DNA of 64,000 nucleotides, taken from Gymnopilus junonius. Lineage: Eukaryota; Basidiomycota; Agaricomycetes; Agaricales; Galerinaceae. The stretch covers positions 496,001-560,000 of the forward strand of contig JADNYJ010000001.1 of NCBI GenBank assembly GCA_015501075.1. The letters run 5' to 3'. The number at the start of each line of letters is the position of its first letter. Position 1 is the first letter of the stretch. Below are positions 23,787 through 36,928 of the stretch, one piece after another. A program made the position numbers and the translations under genes. Under the pieces are notes generated by a model. That model did no database searches. It was not told the DNA's origin and saw only the letters and a program-made list of their open reading frames with translations.

Positions 23787-24646
23787 ATGCAAACGATCAA
23801 CCGATTCTTATATGGGCCAACGCCAGAGGAGCGAGTCCGAGCTTGGCAGACGAAGCTCCGAGCGGAAAGTCGTCAGCTTGACCGGGAAATGAGGCAGGTC
23901 TGAATTTTGGGGGTCATCTCAAACGAACGCTGCTACTTAACCGTGATTTCAGTTGGATGTTGCGACGAGCAAGGCTCGTCAGTCCGTCAAACAACTAGCG
24001 TTCAAAGGCGATGTTAAATCCGCGAGGATACTGGCCAGGGAAGTGGTACGAAGCAATAAGCAAAAGGATAGGTTATCTGTCAGCAAAGCGAGGTTAGGTT
24101 CCATAGGAACACAATTGTCTCAGCAAATGGGTAGGTTTGTTTAGACTGAATACTTTGAAACTAGCTCCTTATTCCTTTTGGCAGCGATGATCAAGGTTAC
24201 TGGATCTCTCCAGAAATCAACAGAGATAATGAAGTTGTCCAATGCTTTGATCAAACTCCCTCAGATAAGTCAGACGATGCGAGAGATGAGTATGGAAATG
24301 ACCAAGGTTAGAATCGTAGCATTCATTCTCGAAATCCTAACCTTCGATCTCAAAGGCTGGAATTATGGAGGAAATGTTAGAAGATACCCTGGATCTTGAC
24401 GAGGACGAAGAAATTGAAGAAGAAGCTGACGCAGAGGTTGATAAGGTCTTATTCGAGCTTACGAACGGAAAGCTTGGAGAAGCTGGGTCCGTGGCCACTG
24501 ATTTGCCGGTAAGCAAAAGAATTTGCACCATTTTCTATACAAGGCATTTCCTGATGCACAAATAGTCTCTGCAACTGGACGATGAAGAAACGGAGAGGAA
24601 CATGGAGAAATATCGTGAACAACTTAATGGTCTATTGAGTAGTTGA
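23787..24646 (+). CDS. VPS24: ESCRT-III subunit VPS24/CHMP3
   Basis: Vps24 caps Snf7 filaments in ESCRT-III, which buds vesicles into endosomes and cuts membrane necks. The protein begins MQTINRFLYGPTPEERVRAW, followed by the basic first helix KLRAESRQLDREMRQLDVAT. The hairpin core includes RQSVKQLAFKGDVKSARILA and IKVTGSLQKSTEIMKLSNAL. The acidic C-terminal region EEMLEDTLDLDEDEEIEEEA auto-inhibits the subunit. The final helix LQLDDEETERNMEKYREQL is where the MIT-interacting motif for Vps4 usually lies. The stop is TGA 24644-24646. Five introns are visible. The length (about 220 residues) is normal, and PTPEERVRAW points to Vps24 rather than Vps2. Confidence 0.93.
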
Positions 24647-24916
24647 GATTTATAATGAAGTGCTGTAGGACGATAATCATATTATTGTCTAGAGTGGGCT
24701 CACAGCCTCACTTTGTATATTACTCTTATATTTAAACGTTCCTTACTTTCTTTACTACCTACAAATAATGATGACCGACAACCGCTTTGCACACCGGGTG
24801 TTGCGTGACGAGCGGAGGCACGTGACAGTCGGGATAACCAGTGTAGACTCGGAGCTCTTTCGCGTGTTTCTTTTCTCTATTCTATAACAAACGATATTGC
24901 TTCGAACGCTCCTAAT

Positions 24917-26679
<1,763 letters not shown>

Positions 26680-27082
26680 GGGGTACAGACTATCTAGCAA
26701 AATTAGAGTAGAAAGCTATCCATAGAATAATTGGTTGCATTGGTCAGGGGTGTACACAGAGACAAGCAAGGGTCGTGGGAAGGTGTCTGGGCAACATAGG
26801 GACTGCGAAATGGCGGGGTTGAACAAGTCACCATCAAGTGTCCTTCATTTTCACTACCACCACCACTGATAAGCACCTCAATACCGCACTCTTTCTCTTC
26901 ACTCGCCCCACACGGCAAAGCCGCTCAATTCACTTCACTTAAACTCAAGGTATGCTCTTGCTCCGGCACTGCCCCATGTCTTATTCTCGAAACACCCAAC
27001 TGACCTGCCACGCAGACTTTACTATCGACCAAGTCATTCATAATTCTGTAGTCCAACCGCTCATAAATACGTTACGAATAAC
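26680..27082. promoter_or_regulatory. Intergenic: IDH2 3' region and SSD1 promoter/leader
   Basis: The SSD1 side of this 403-base stretch contains a donor-like GTATGC at about 26951 and an AG at 27016, so a 5'-leader intron is possible. I see no RNA gene or repeat. Confidence 0.35.
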
Positions 27083-30000
27083 ATGACAGATGAGATAACG
27101 CCGCAAACTCAGCCTCCCGTCAAGAAGGAGGAGAAGAAGCCTTCCTCTTCGGGCAATAACCGTGGTCCGAAGAGGCAGACCTCCAACTCAAGAGGCGGGA
27201 CACCCAATGCAAGGCCTTCTTCCAGAGGAAGCAACAAAAAAGTTCCCACCAACGTATCAGCCGCCGAATCAGGCTCAGATACCGCCTCTCGCAAAGGATC
27301 TGAGAGTAGTAAAAAGCAGGACCAGCGTGGCAAGAATCAAGCTGGGCGTGGGTCAGTTCATCGTAAGGGCCAATCTTCTGCATCCCAGGGAACGCGCAAT
27401 CCTAAGGATCAAGGTCTTCCTACCAAGCAATCCTCTTCCCCTGCTCCAGCACAGAACAAGGAGTCTAGTGACGCACTCTCATCCCTTCAACGCGTCATTG
27501 CGGACCTTAAGTCAACCTCTCCAGTTCAGCCGCCAGCTGGGCCGAACAATCCCCCAGCCATGTCTGGTGCTCAGGGGACGACATCTCTGCCTCTCCATGC
27601 CCCTGTTTTCCAACCCGGAGCCGGGTCATTTCCTGGCTCAAATGCTGAGAAACATCGCAAGGCAGCCTCGCTAGGCAATTCCGGATTATCCGGAAACTTC
27701 AACAACTTCTTGCCTCACTTGGGAGCAATGATGGAAGATGCTGAGGACGGAGGGTCTCTCGAGGAGGGTGAGATTCAAGATCGTTTCTACACACAGCAAG
27801 GTCATCAGCCTCGCTCCCAGTCGCAGAGTTTCGTTCCTCCACGCTTTGCAGCTCTTGCAGCACAGCAAGAACAAGAATCTATTGGCCCTACCGGCCGTCC
27901 CCAGTTAGCGCCGGGTTTCATGTTTGGTGCACGTAAACGTGCACCACCCATGGGGCCGCCAATCAATGAAGAAGACATCGGTTTCCAATTCCCACAGCAG
28001 CAACAGCAGAATTTCTCCTCTGATGTTCCTCAACAAGACCTAAATCACAGGAAGTCTGACAGTGGGGAAATTACAGGCATCATGGCTGAACAAGTGAGTA
28101 ATTTGTATGGCGACCGCTTTACTTTATATTAAGTCTTGTTTTGCCAGATCGCTATTCAAAACCAGATCGAAGCTTTGCAGCAGCAGCAACAAGCTCTCTA
28201 TCAGCAACAGTTGGCCTCCAATCAGGTCCTATCATTCCAAACTCCAGGCCTTGCACCTAACCGCCCAGGATCTCACCGACGTGTACAAAGCACCATTCCA
28301 ATGAGTCCTGGTGCTGGCGCCACGTTTAATTCTCTTCAACACCCCATGGGTCAATTTGGCAACATTACTGGCCTGAACCTTGGTTTAGATGGCCAGACTC
28401 AAGGTGTCCCCAGGGGCCATGGCCGCAGGCACAGTGTCAACGTCGTTAACAAGACAGCTAGTCAACCCAACATCGGTTCTCTTGCGTATGAAGGATTTGA
28501 CGATGGTTTCGTTCCTCCTGCTCCCATGGGTGGTCATTCGAGACAGGCTTCACGCGTTGATTCCAGCTGGCGAATCAGTAAGTATACTTTGTCCACTCAA
28601 AGGTCTCAGTTAATGAGGATTTATATAGATGGTGGAGTGGGCGGTGTTCAAGGAAATAACGGTGTATTTGCTACAGATCTGGCCCAGGCCCAGGCACAAT
28701 TGCAAAGTTTACAGCAATTCCGTGCTGCCGCTGGCGGGCACCACCACAAAATGGCTTCCTTCAGCTTTCCCAACATGCTTCCGAATATGATGGCTGCAAA
28801 TATGATGGGAATCGGATTGGGCGGAATCAACCTACTCCAACAGCAACAGCAACAGTTCCAGTCACAGCTGCAGCAGCAGTCGAATCAACCCCAACGCAAG
28901 TCGCTATTCGCTCCTTACCTTCCACAAGCTTCCTTGCCTCCTCTTCTCGCAGCCGGTAAATTGGTTGTGGGTATCTTACGCGTTAATAAGCGCAATCGTT
29001 CCGACGCATATGTTGCAACGGAGGTGTTGGATGCAGATATTTATATCTGTGGTTCTAAAGATAGAAATCGTGCCCTTGAGGGAGATATTGTGGCTGTGGA
29101 ACTGCTGGACGTAGATGAAGTCTGGGGCACCAAGAAAGAAAAGGAAGAAAAGAAGAGGAAAAAGGAGGAGAATGCTGCTTATGATATCAAGTCCACCGCA
29201 GGCCGTAAGGATGACAAAAAGAAGGACGACGTTGAGGTTGAAGGCCAAGGCTTGATGCTTTTTGAAGACGAAGAGTATGTTGTTTTTTCGACTGAATTAA
29301 CTATGTACTCATTGTGACAGAGTGACCGACGAGGTCAAACCGCAATTCGCCGGGCATGTTGTTGCCGTTGTCGAGCGTATGCCTGGTCAATTATTCTCTG
29401 GCACGCTTGGACTCCTCCGTCCGTCTTCTGCTGCCACTAAAGAGAAACAAGAAGCTGAACGACGTGAGCGTGAGGGCGACCGCGGGGATGAACCTCGCAG
29501 GGCGATTGAACGTCCCAAAATTGTCTGGTTTAAGCCAACGGATAAACGCGTACCGCTAATCGCCATCCCGACTGAACAAGCCCCGCCGGATTTCGTTCAG
29601 AATTCAGAGGCTTATTCCAATAAACTGTTTGTTGCGTGTATCAAACGTCACGTAAGTGAAATTTTCTTTGTTGACGACATTTTTCTTATATATCTCCAGC
29701 CAATCAGTTCTCTGCATCCTTTTGGCACCTTAGTAGAAGAACTAGGTCCCATTGGGGATATTGAAGTTGAAACCAGTGCACTCCTCAAAGACTGCAACTT
29801 CCCGACGGAAGATTTCACAGATAATGTCTTGAAATGCCTCCCACCTATCCCATGGACGTAAGTCCTCGATTATACTGCTTCATCCGGTAAAATATAACTT
29901 TGCGTTCACCAGAATCCCTGAGCGTGAAGTTGAAACTCGTAAAGACCTTCGTGGTGAACGTATTTTCAGCATCGATCCTGAAACAGCAAAAGATGTTGAT

Positions 30001-32022
30001 GACGCACTGTCAATCAAACTCAACGACGATGGTACATACGATGTAGGAGTTCACATTGCTGACGTATCATTCTTTGTAAAGCCCAACACTCCTTTGGATC
30101 GTGATGCGCGAAAGAGAGCCACCAGCGTCTACCTCATACAACGTGCTGTTCCTATGCTTCCTCCTGCTTTGAGCGAGCAGCTTTGCAGCTTACTTCCCGG
30201 ACAAGATCGCCTGGCATTCTCTGTCATTTTTACCATGGATAAGGAAGCCAAAGTACTCAAGAAGTGGCATGGCAAGACTATCGTTCGGTAAGCATTTCTC
30301 ATGGATAACAATCTTCTAGACTGACGAACCGTACAGCTCTATTGCTAAATTAGCATATTCTGACGCTCAGAGAGTTATTGATGGACAGGCGCTAAGCAAT
30401 CTATCCGTGGACGAGGCGCACACTCCTGCCGATATCGGTCATGACATCATTGAATTGCGAAATCTCGCCAGAAAGCTCCGGACTCGACGGTTTGAGGCTG
30501 GTGCTCTTAGTCTTGACAGTCCGACACTTTCATTCAAGCTGGACGAAAGTGGGCTGCCAACTGACTGCGGCCAGTATGAGCGTACAGAGGCAAATACTTT
30601 AATTGAAGAGGTGAAACTTTTGGTCTAGTTTTACTATTTTCTACTGACATGCCTCACTAGCTCATGCTTCTCACGAATATGTCTGTTGCTCAACAAGTGG
30701 CAGTACATTTGCCTGAACAAGCGTTATTGAGACGCCACGATACACCTCTGGAGCGTCGCTTGGTTGGTCTCCTGTTAATCTATTGTCGATTAATCTGAAA
30801 TTATGTTTTTTCAGAGTTCATTTAACCAACGTGCCGAGCGCCTTGGTTATAAAATGGATACGTCTTCTGCTGGCGCTCTTATGAAATCCTTCGACGCGAT
30901 TGATAACCCAACTGCCCGTCGGCTGTTGGAGCTTTTGTCATTCAAAGCGACACAACGAGCCAAGTACTTCTGCTCTGGAATGTTGGATATTGCCAAATAT
31001 GGTCACTACGCACTGAACGTTCCGCTCTACACTCATTTCACATCGCCCATAAGACGTTATGCGGATATCCTTGTTCACCGACAACTAGAAGCTGTTTTAC
31101 AGGGTGGAGGTGAGCGTCCTTCAACTTACTTCGATTGCTTTAGTGATGGTATATTAAGTGGAGACCAAATTTACCATGGACCGTGATGCTGTGGCAAAGG
31201 TTGCCCAGCAATGTAACATGTAGGCACATGCTCTTTTCCCCCGCTCTTTCAGACTAATTACATGCAAGCAGAAAACGAGACTCCGCTGTTCTGGCTCAAG
31301 AACAGTCTGCTCACCTCTTCTTGTGTGTCCTTGTCTCGGACCTTACAAACCGTTATGGTCCTGTCATCCGGCAAGCGAAGGTTGTTGGTGTCCTGGATGC
31401 CGCGTTTGATGTCCTTGTCCCCGAGTTTGGCATCGAGAAGCGAGTGCATGTTGACCAAATGCCCATTGAGGTAAGCATATACTGCTCAATAATGTTGCTT
31501 TCGTGTTTGACAATATCATTTAGAATCACGTCTACGACGAACACACGCACACCCTTCAAATATATTGGTCAAAGCGCGATGTCATTAGTTGGTTGGCGGA
31601 AAACAGCGATGATGAGCATCTAAAGAAGGTCAAGCAGAATGCCGAGCAACATGCACTGAAGATGGAAGTTGCATCCCGATCTGTTCATGATGAGAAAGCT
31701 CTCTTTGATGAGGATGATGTTGAGGAGGACGAAATTGTCTTGGGCCGCGACAACGGTGCTCTTGAAGAAACATCTAAGCAACGCTTACTCTCAATGGCCA
31801 ATATTAAGCCTGAATTTGAGGGCATTCGCATCACACCTGCCGGCCACAAGATCCAGGACATCAAGGAATTGATGACTGTTCCTGTAAGTATTCGTTTAGT
31901 GCTTCATCTCCGTGATTTTCTTGACCTTCAAAATTCAGGTTATTGTCACTGCCGATTTGACCAAGAGTCCCCCGGTCATCAAGGTTTATAGTGTCAATCC
32001 TTATGCCGAACAAGAGAAATAA
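27083..32022 (+). CDS. SSD1: SSD1-family RNA-binding protein (Dis3L2-like, RNB domain)
   Basis: Ssd1 binds mRNAs encoding cell-wall and growth proteins and is controlled by the NDR kinase Cbk1. The long N-terminus is disordered, basic and rich in Ser, Pro and Gln. It carries HxRxxS sites matching the NDR kinase consensus (HRRVQS, HGRRHS, HSRQAS) and ends in the SSD1 hallmark [18 protein letters not shown]. Two cold-shock-like domains follow ([36 protein letters not shown]). The RNB domain includes [49 protein letters not shown] and [20 protein letters not shown]. Unlike ascomycete Ssd1, all four nuclease aspartates appear present. About ten introns occur, and the ending is [13 protein letters not shown]. 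The FAPYLP motif supports SSD1 over true Dis3L2. Confidence 0.92.
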
Positions 32023-32375
32023 ACCGCTCTCCTTCCTACATAAACATATGCTCTTCTCGCAATTATGCCCGGATTCTTCTGTCATGTTATTCGTATGGTG
32101 TTTCTGTTCGGCGATATATGCTTCCGTAATGCATGTTTAAACACAATTTTTGCAAGAGTAGTTGCTTTATTGCTTGATCAACCCCATTTCCTAGTCATTT
32201 TTATACATGTACATACCTTTACCACCTTCAAATGTGATGGAGGTTTTTTTCCTTTGGTAACATCCTTGTGGCGGATGAGGAGATCATGTGAAGTGTTCGT
32301 ATATCGTAAATACATATGATGATGGGAGGTAACAGAACTAAATAGCAATGATACAACTGCATAGCAATCAAATTG
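32023..32375. other. Convergent intergenic region, SSD1/BTB-like gene
   Basis: This 353-base, AT-rich 3' region contains no recognisable gene. Short open frames on both strands are shadows or chance. Confidence 0.4.
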
Positions 32376-33899
32376 TTATATCCAGCCAGCTGGTGGCGAC
32401 TTAACAATAGATCCACTCTTTCGATGCTGACTCTGGCGGCTTCGACTTCGCTGGTCCTGTGGAGGGTCATCCAATGAATCTGGCGTCGGAGGCGATCTTG
32501 CAGTATTGTTTCCCTCCTGAAGTTCTACTTGACTACTATTTAGAGGTCCAGGAGTTTCAAGGTCATTTACAAGTGTGCTGGTGACATCGGTTTCGACGCG
32601 TTCCAGGAGAGTGTGCATGCTGTAAATTGAGGCACGTAAACTATGTATCGAGGCCGCGGAGCTGGAACTGTTTCCACGAGAGTGCAATCTCGGACCATAG
32701 CGAAGACGTATCTCATCCGTGCAGAGTTTGTGCAAGCCCTCAAGGTTGAGAAAAGCTGCCTCATCTCGAACCTCGATCAGACTTTCTAGTCGAGTATGGG
32801 TCGAGGCGGACGAATGGATTTGTAGGGCACGAGGAAGGACCTCTGGTTGACCCTTAATTAATGGCGATCTGAGGTAGCTAAGTATGTGGGCATATCTTGA
32901 GATAAAGACAGTCAACGTCAGTTTACATGACGGGATATACTGTGCGACACTTACGGGGCGCTAGAACGATCCAAGAAAAGGTGAATATTTACGGATGGTG
33001 GTAAGAAGCCTTGAGACGTCAGGTGTCGATTGTACATCGCCAGATCATCGGTTTCAGCAGAGTACCTGGACGAAATGGTAGAATGTATGTCGGAATTATG
33101 AAAGAGAGACGATACGTAGGTAGATAGATGGGATGGTCGTGACTGGATCGTTGAGAGTGTTGTCTTATGCGTCGCAGTGCATGATTCTAAAGTTACGATG
33201 ACCTTGGAGGGGTCCATGATCAGGGAAGGCAGCTCGGATACGAGAAGTGCTTGGAATGGCTGAGGCTGAGTGGAGGCGACAACATGAGGTGGAAGTGGTG
33301 GGACACTAGGAGCATCCTCAGCAGTTGAGGTAGTCCTTCCTTTGATAGAAGAGCGACGGGAGTGGGGTTGTCCGATGGGGAGTGGGGGTGGCGGTCTGCT
33401 GGGTCGACGAGGCGATTTCCTTCCAGAAGAACTTTCGGTCTCGCTGACAAGCGTTTCCTCCTCAGCATCTGAAAGTGGCAGAGGGGGAGAGGGGGACTAG
33501 TAGGTGGGGATATTGGTTCCGTCGCAAGAGTGCCAGATTTTCGGAATTCAGGCGCATTCTTTTCTTTCTTTTCCAAAGATGCGCGGAGCCTTGGGGCCAA
33601 GTCCAGTTTGTCAGAAGGTTCGGGGGAAAGCCTGATATTTGTTTCCCTCAGGGCTTCCTCCGGAGTTCGGACGACGGTTGCACCAGCTCCTAGTGTACCA
33701 GTACGGGACTTTACGGCAGCACGCCTAGGCTCTGATATTTTGACGGGCTTTGAAGGAGAGGGAGGAGATTGGTAGTAGGGCTACGAGAAAGCCAGTGCAT
33801 GGAAGTTGTAATTGAAGGACGACGAGGACTGTTGGAGGAAAGAGAGAGAGCAGAAGAAGAAGCGGGTGCGCGGAATTGGCGTGGTTGCGACGAGGCCAT
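32376..33899 (-). CDS. BTB/POZ-like (KCTD-type) hypothetical protein
   Basis: The N-terminal half is disordered, Ser/Pro/Arg-rich, beginning MASSQPRQFRAPAS. A 53-nt intron (GTAGCC...ATCAG) joins HWLS to PRRAAVKSRTGTLG. The C-terminal half carries a probable T1-type BTB fold: VIVTLESCTATHKTTLSTIQ, SRPSHLSTYVSSLF, then VNIHLFLDRSSAP joined across an intron to YAHILSYLRSP, and EVRDEAAFLNLEGLHKLCTD. This order (strand pair, L-S-RPS-L, F-LDR-P--F--IL-YLR, L--EA-FL-L--L) is typical of BTB/KCTD proteins, which often serve as adaptors or oligomerisation modules. The tail is charged (QDQRSRSRQSQHRKSG). The frame changes near 33485-33515 in a C-rich tract, explained only by a 29-nt intron or an indel. 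The substrate or partner is unknown. Confidence 0.68.
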
Positions 33900-34034
33900 T
33901 GTCAGAAATAACGGACCTTGGAGATCGCCTCTTTTTCAATTCTTTCATCCTTGTTGCAGAACAATAGCAGGCTTGGTTCTATTTTTGGACTACAATGAAC
34001 AACAGATATGTCACGTGCCCCTTTCCTTTCTATT

Positions 34035-34571
34035 ATGGATCCAGCAACATCCAAATTCGAGCAGGCTCTTCCTCTTGTCCTCCTCCCAATTTCAGCCCCA
34101 CTTGCCGCTTTGCACAGTGCCCGGGCGTCTCATCCGTATCTGCCTTACGTGTGCTCCAGATGCGGCTCGGAACTGACATCCAGGACACGCGTTAAGCGTT
34201 CCAAGTCCAACACCCACGCCGTGCAAACCGTCTGTGATGTCTGCGGGGGAACTACCTCGATCATTATCGATCCATTGGCTGCCAAAGAGTTCCCTTCCTG
34301 GCGGAAACTCAGATCACAGGCATTGCGTCCTCGCCCTAGGACTCAACCCCAAGTGATTGGAACTGATAGCAATGTAGAGGGCCCTTCCACTCCCTCGCTC
34401 GTCTCAAAGGTCTCAAAGACGCCTGCAACACTTCAGCACCTAAACACGAAATCGAAAAAGAAGGCAGGTCTGCAAGAATTGCTCCAACGAAATCGTGATA
34501 AGGAAAAGAAGCGAACGCGAACAGAGGAAGCAAAACCGGCAGGATTGTCTGCTTTCCTAAGCACATTATAA
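34035..34571 (+). CDS. Small zinc-ribbon protein, possibly an RNase P/MRP Rpr2/Rpp21/Snm1-type subunit
   Basis: This is a single-exon gene of about 178 codons beginning MDPATSKFEQALPLVLLPIS (an upstream ATG at 34008 would add nine residues). A leucine/alanine-rich helix precedes two CxxC pairs: YVCSRCGSELTSRTRVKRSK and TVCDVCGGTTSII. This CX2C-(~27)-CX2C arrangement with basic residues between the pairs resembles the Rpr2/Rpp21/Snm1 zinc-binding fold found in RNase P and MRP. The C-terminal part is basic and ends KPAGLSAFLSTL. I do not recognise a full-length match, so the RNase P/MRP idea is an inference from the cysteine spacing and helix-ribbon order. Its start lies 135 bases from the BTB-like gene's start on the other strand. 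Confidence 0.7.
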   Translation: MDPATSKFEQALPLVLLPISAPLAALHSARASHPYLPYVCSRCGSELTSRTRVKRSKSNTHAVQTVCDVCGGTTSIIIDPLAAKEFPSWRKLRSQALRPRPRTQPQVIGTDSNVEGPSTPSLVSKVSKTPATLQHLNTKSKKKAGLQELLQRNRDKEKKRTRTEEAKPAGLSAFLSTL

Positions 34572-34638
34572 AAAGAAACGGAAACGCCATTAAACAATTA
34601 ACCAGGTACACGTATGTAATGCTCTATCATTGTAAAGT

Positions 34639-35933
34639 CTATGCCGTACTCGATTCCGCTTCCTTGTCTTCGGCAGTCTTCTCCTCAATCTGTATTTGAC
34701 CATCGTCGGTGTCAATAAATCGTCCAGGCCAGAATGGAATGTAAATCGCAATAGCCACAAACAGGGGTAGAGTATCTACGCCATAAAAAAGGCCCTGCGA
34801 CGTCGTGAGAGGACCGTCAAATCCTTCTGACAACTCGGCCACCCTATAACCAGAACGAATCTAGAGAAATATGTTTAGTGTACCACCAGCGGAAGCGCCG
34901 ACCAGTCAACATACCAGAATGCCAATGCAGCTGATCATTAACGCAGATGCAAGTGCGAGCCAGGATTTATACCATTTCTTGTTGTTATCCATGGTCCAAG
35001 TCTCTGGCTCGTGTCTCCAGACACGGTATAAAAAGATGATGTATATGCATGCGAACGAAAGGAAAGATAACAATTGCGCTACGAGCCCTGCAAGAAATAC
35101 CTGAGGCGCCATGAGTCAAAAACAGGAATATTTCACAAACTAGCAGGTACCCACTCGCGAGCCTGCCAACGCCTTTGTTGGCTGATTTGCAGATGCCGTC
35201 AAAGCACCACCAGCGGCCTAGCCTTTAGAGGTTAGCACAGATAAGCGAGACATTTTGCATGACCTGCCTGAATAAGAAATGTTGTGATATCCGATGTTAC
35301 GAAAGTAATCGTGATCCGTCGACTTCTGACCAGAAGATGCTTGTCGGCGTTCAAGTGCTTTGCAAGTCGTCCAAGCAGTACGTAGTCTGCGGCAATGAAA
35401 GCACAAGGCTGACATACAAAAAATATAAGATGCAAGCCCTAGCAATGTTCCGAACGAAGCCACGCACCGAGAGCACAACAAACATATATTCCGCAATGTA
35501 TATCCCCTTAGACTGTGGGTGAAGGTGTAAACCAAACCTAAAAGACAGTCCAAGGGCAAAAACTAATTATTCGAAATTAGTTTAGCAATTGCTCATGGGA
35601 ACAAAGTTACTTGCAGTATGCTCCAATAGTCATGGACATCATCCATTTGGCTCCTAGTCTCTTAATCAACAATGTTTGTATTATTCCCACTGCAAGTACC
35701 AGACCTAGTAAAGCAATTCATGAGTTGCCATTAAATCTAGATGCTTTCGCCTAAATAAACTTACCGAAGGCGATACCAGTCAGAACATTGGAAGCTATGT
35801 ACTTCAATGGATTATAGGGATCATGCTTCGGGTCAACGAAGGGGTCAGGGCGGGGAAGAGTTTGTTTAATAGCAGCACTGGCTTGAGAGACTAGACTTAA
35901 AAGAACGACGCAGACAAGCTCTAGCATGGCCAT
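34639..35933 (-). CDS. RTA1-family multi-pass membrane protein
   Basis: RTA1/RTM1/RSB1 proteins are fungal seven-helix membrane proteins linked to lipid translocation and resistance to toxic lipids or azoles. The N-terminus is a signal or first-helix segment (MAMLELVCVVLLSLVSQASA). Conserved family sequence follows: DPYNPLKYIASNVLTGIAFG, IYIAEYMFVVLSPCGFIAAD, LGRLAKHL, the TFLIQAAGGALTASANQ loop and FLAGLVAQLLSFLSFACIYI. The strongest signature is RSGYRVAELSEGFDGPL across the last intron, then FYGVDTLPLFVAIAIYIPFW. The protein ends in a charged cytoplasmic tail (KTAEDKEAESSTA). Six or so introns are present. The gene converges on the zinc-ribbon gene with only 67 bases between stops. Its substrate cannot be read from the sequence. 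Confidence 0.87.
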
Positions 35934-36309
35934 CAGAGGGTATAAAGGTGGTGGTAAATGGTCATAAAGAGAGGACTGAGATGTATCGATCGTGGTGCGT
36001 TTTCATGAAGGCCAGAGTGAAAAGAGCTATTTTGATGCCCCCCTGTAAACAAACGGAAAAACTGATGATAGACGATGCACATGGTGCCTTTCGGATGTCC
36101 GGCAACTTGTCACGTACTTTATGCAGCCCCTGCAACCCGGGCCCCGAGGGTCATTGAAACTTTCTGCGCTCCCATAGGAATTTGGGTCTGTTCTCGAATC
36201 CTTCAAACTTACGGACAACGCCTTTACGGCGGACTAGTAGAGGCCGAATAGCATGGATAATATACGATGGATTAGATAACCCGTCATCAAACGAAACAAA
36301 CTAAGAGTA
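35934..36309. other. Intergenic upstream of the RTA1-like gene
   Basis: These 376 bases contain the RTA1-like promoter and the 3' end of the small orphan gene. A GC-rich patch (tgcaacccgggccccgag, about 36128-36145) stands out. No gene is evident. Confidence 0.35.
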
Positions 36310-36735
36310 TCAGCGCTTGGGCGCCCAGAGGTCGTAAAGCTCCTTGTCAGCCAGATCGAAGCAAGTCAACAGAGAGGGGTCTGAACGAATCAAAGTTCGT
36401 CGAGGAGTAAAGCTGGCACCAACGTTTATGGTGGTGTTCCTCGAGGTATCCAGTCTGATAGCAACCCCAGTGGCAGACTCGGTGACTGTCGACGTTGGTG
36501 AAGCATTCTGAGTAAGATCGTATGTTACGTTTATTAGTGGAAGAAAACTAGCGCCATTGTAGTCACTTTGTACCTCGAATGCAAGACCCCCCAGTTTGAG
36601 ACCATTGCGTAGCACTGAGGGTGAGGTGAATGCTTCTATTTCACATCAGACGGAGACACCATAGATAAGTCGGTTGGTTCACTGACTTGGGGAGTTGGAG
36701 AAGGATGGACTATGACGGGGAGAAGTGGCAGACAT
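36310..36735 (-). CDS. Small orphan protein, function unknown
   Basis: The proposed gene starts at ATG 36735 (MSATSPRHSPSFSNSP). A 51-nt intron (GTCAGT...ATAG, about 36633-36683) then joins to AFTSPSVLRNGLKLGGLAFE, continuing VQSDYNGASFLPLINVTYDL and ending DLADKELYDLWAPKR at TGA 36310-36312. This gives about 123 residues. There is no membrane segment or signal peptide; the protein is Ser/Thr-rich in the middle. I do not recognise the family. The spliced model removes an in-frame stop and restores an ATG, which supports real coding, but transcript evidence is lacking. It lies 193 bases from the divergent VID27 start. Confidence 0.5.
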
Positions 36736-36928
36736 GTAACACTTGTTTTGAACGCGTTCTGAAGATCTGATGGGTGTTCAACTAAGATGAAGTGTGACGT
36801 AAATACCGTGATAATGTCACGTCGTGAAAGAGTTTGGCTCTTTTGTGTCCTAGTGACTCTCAAGCTCCATTAATTGCTGCTCGCCCGTCGTCAACCCACT
36901 CCACCACAGTTGGAAGCGTGGTTTCACC

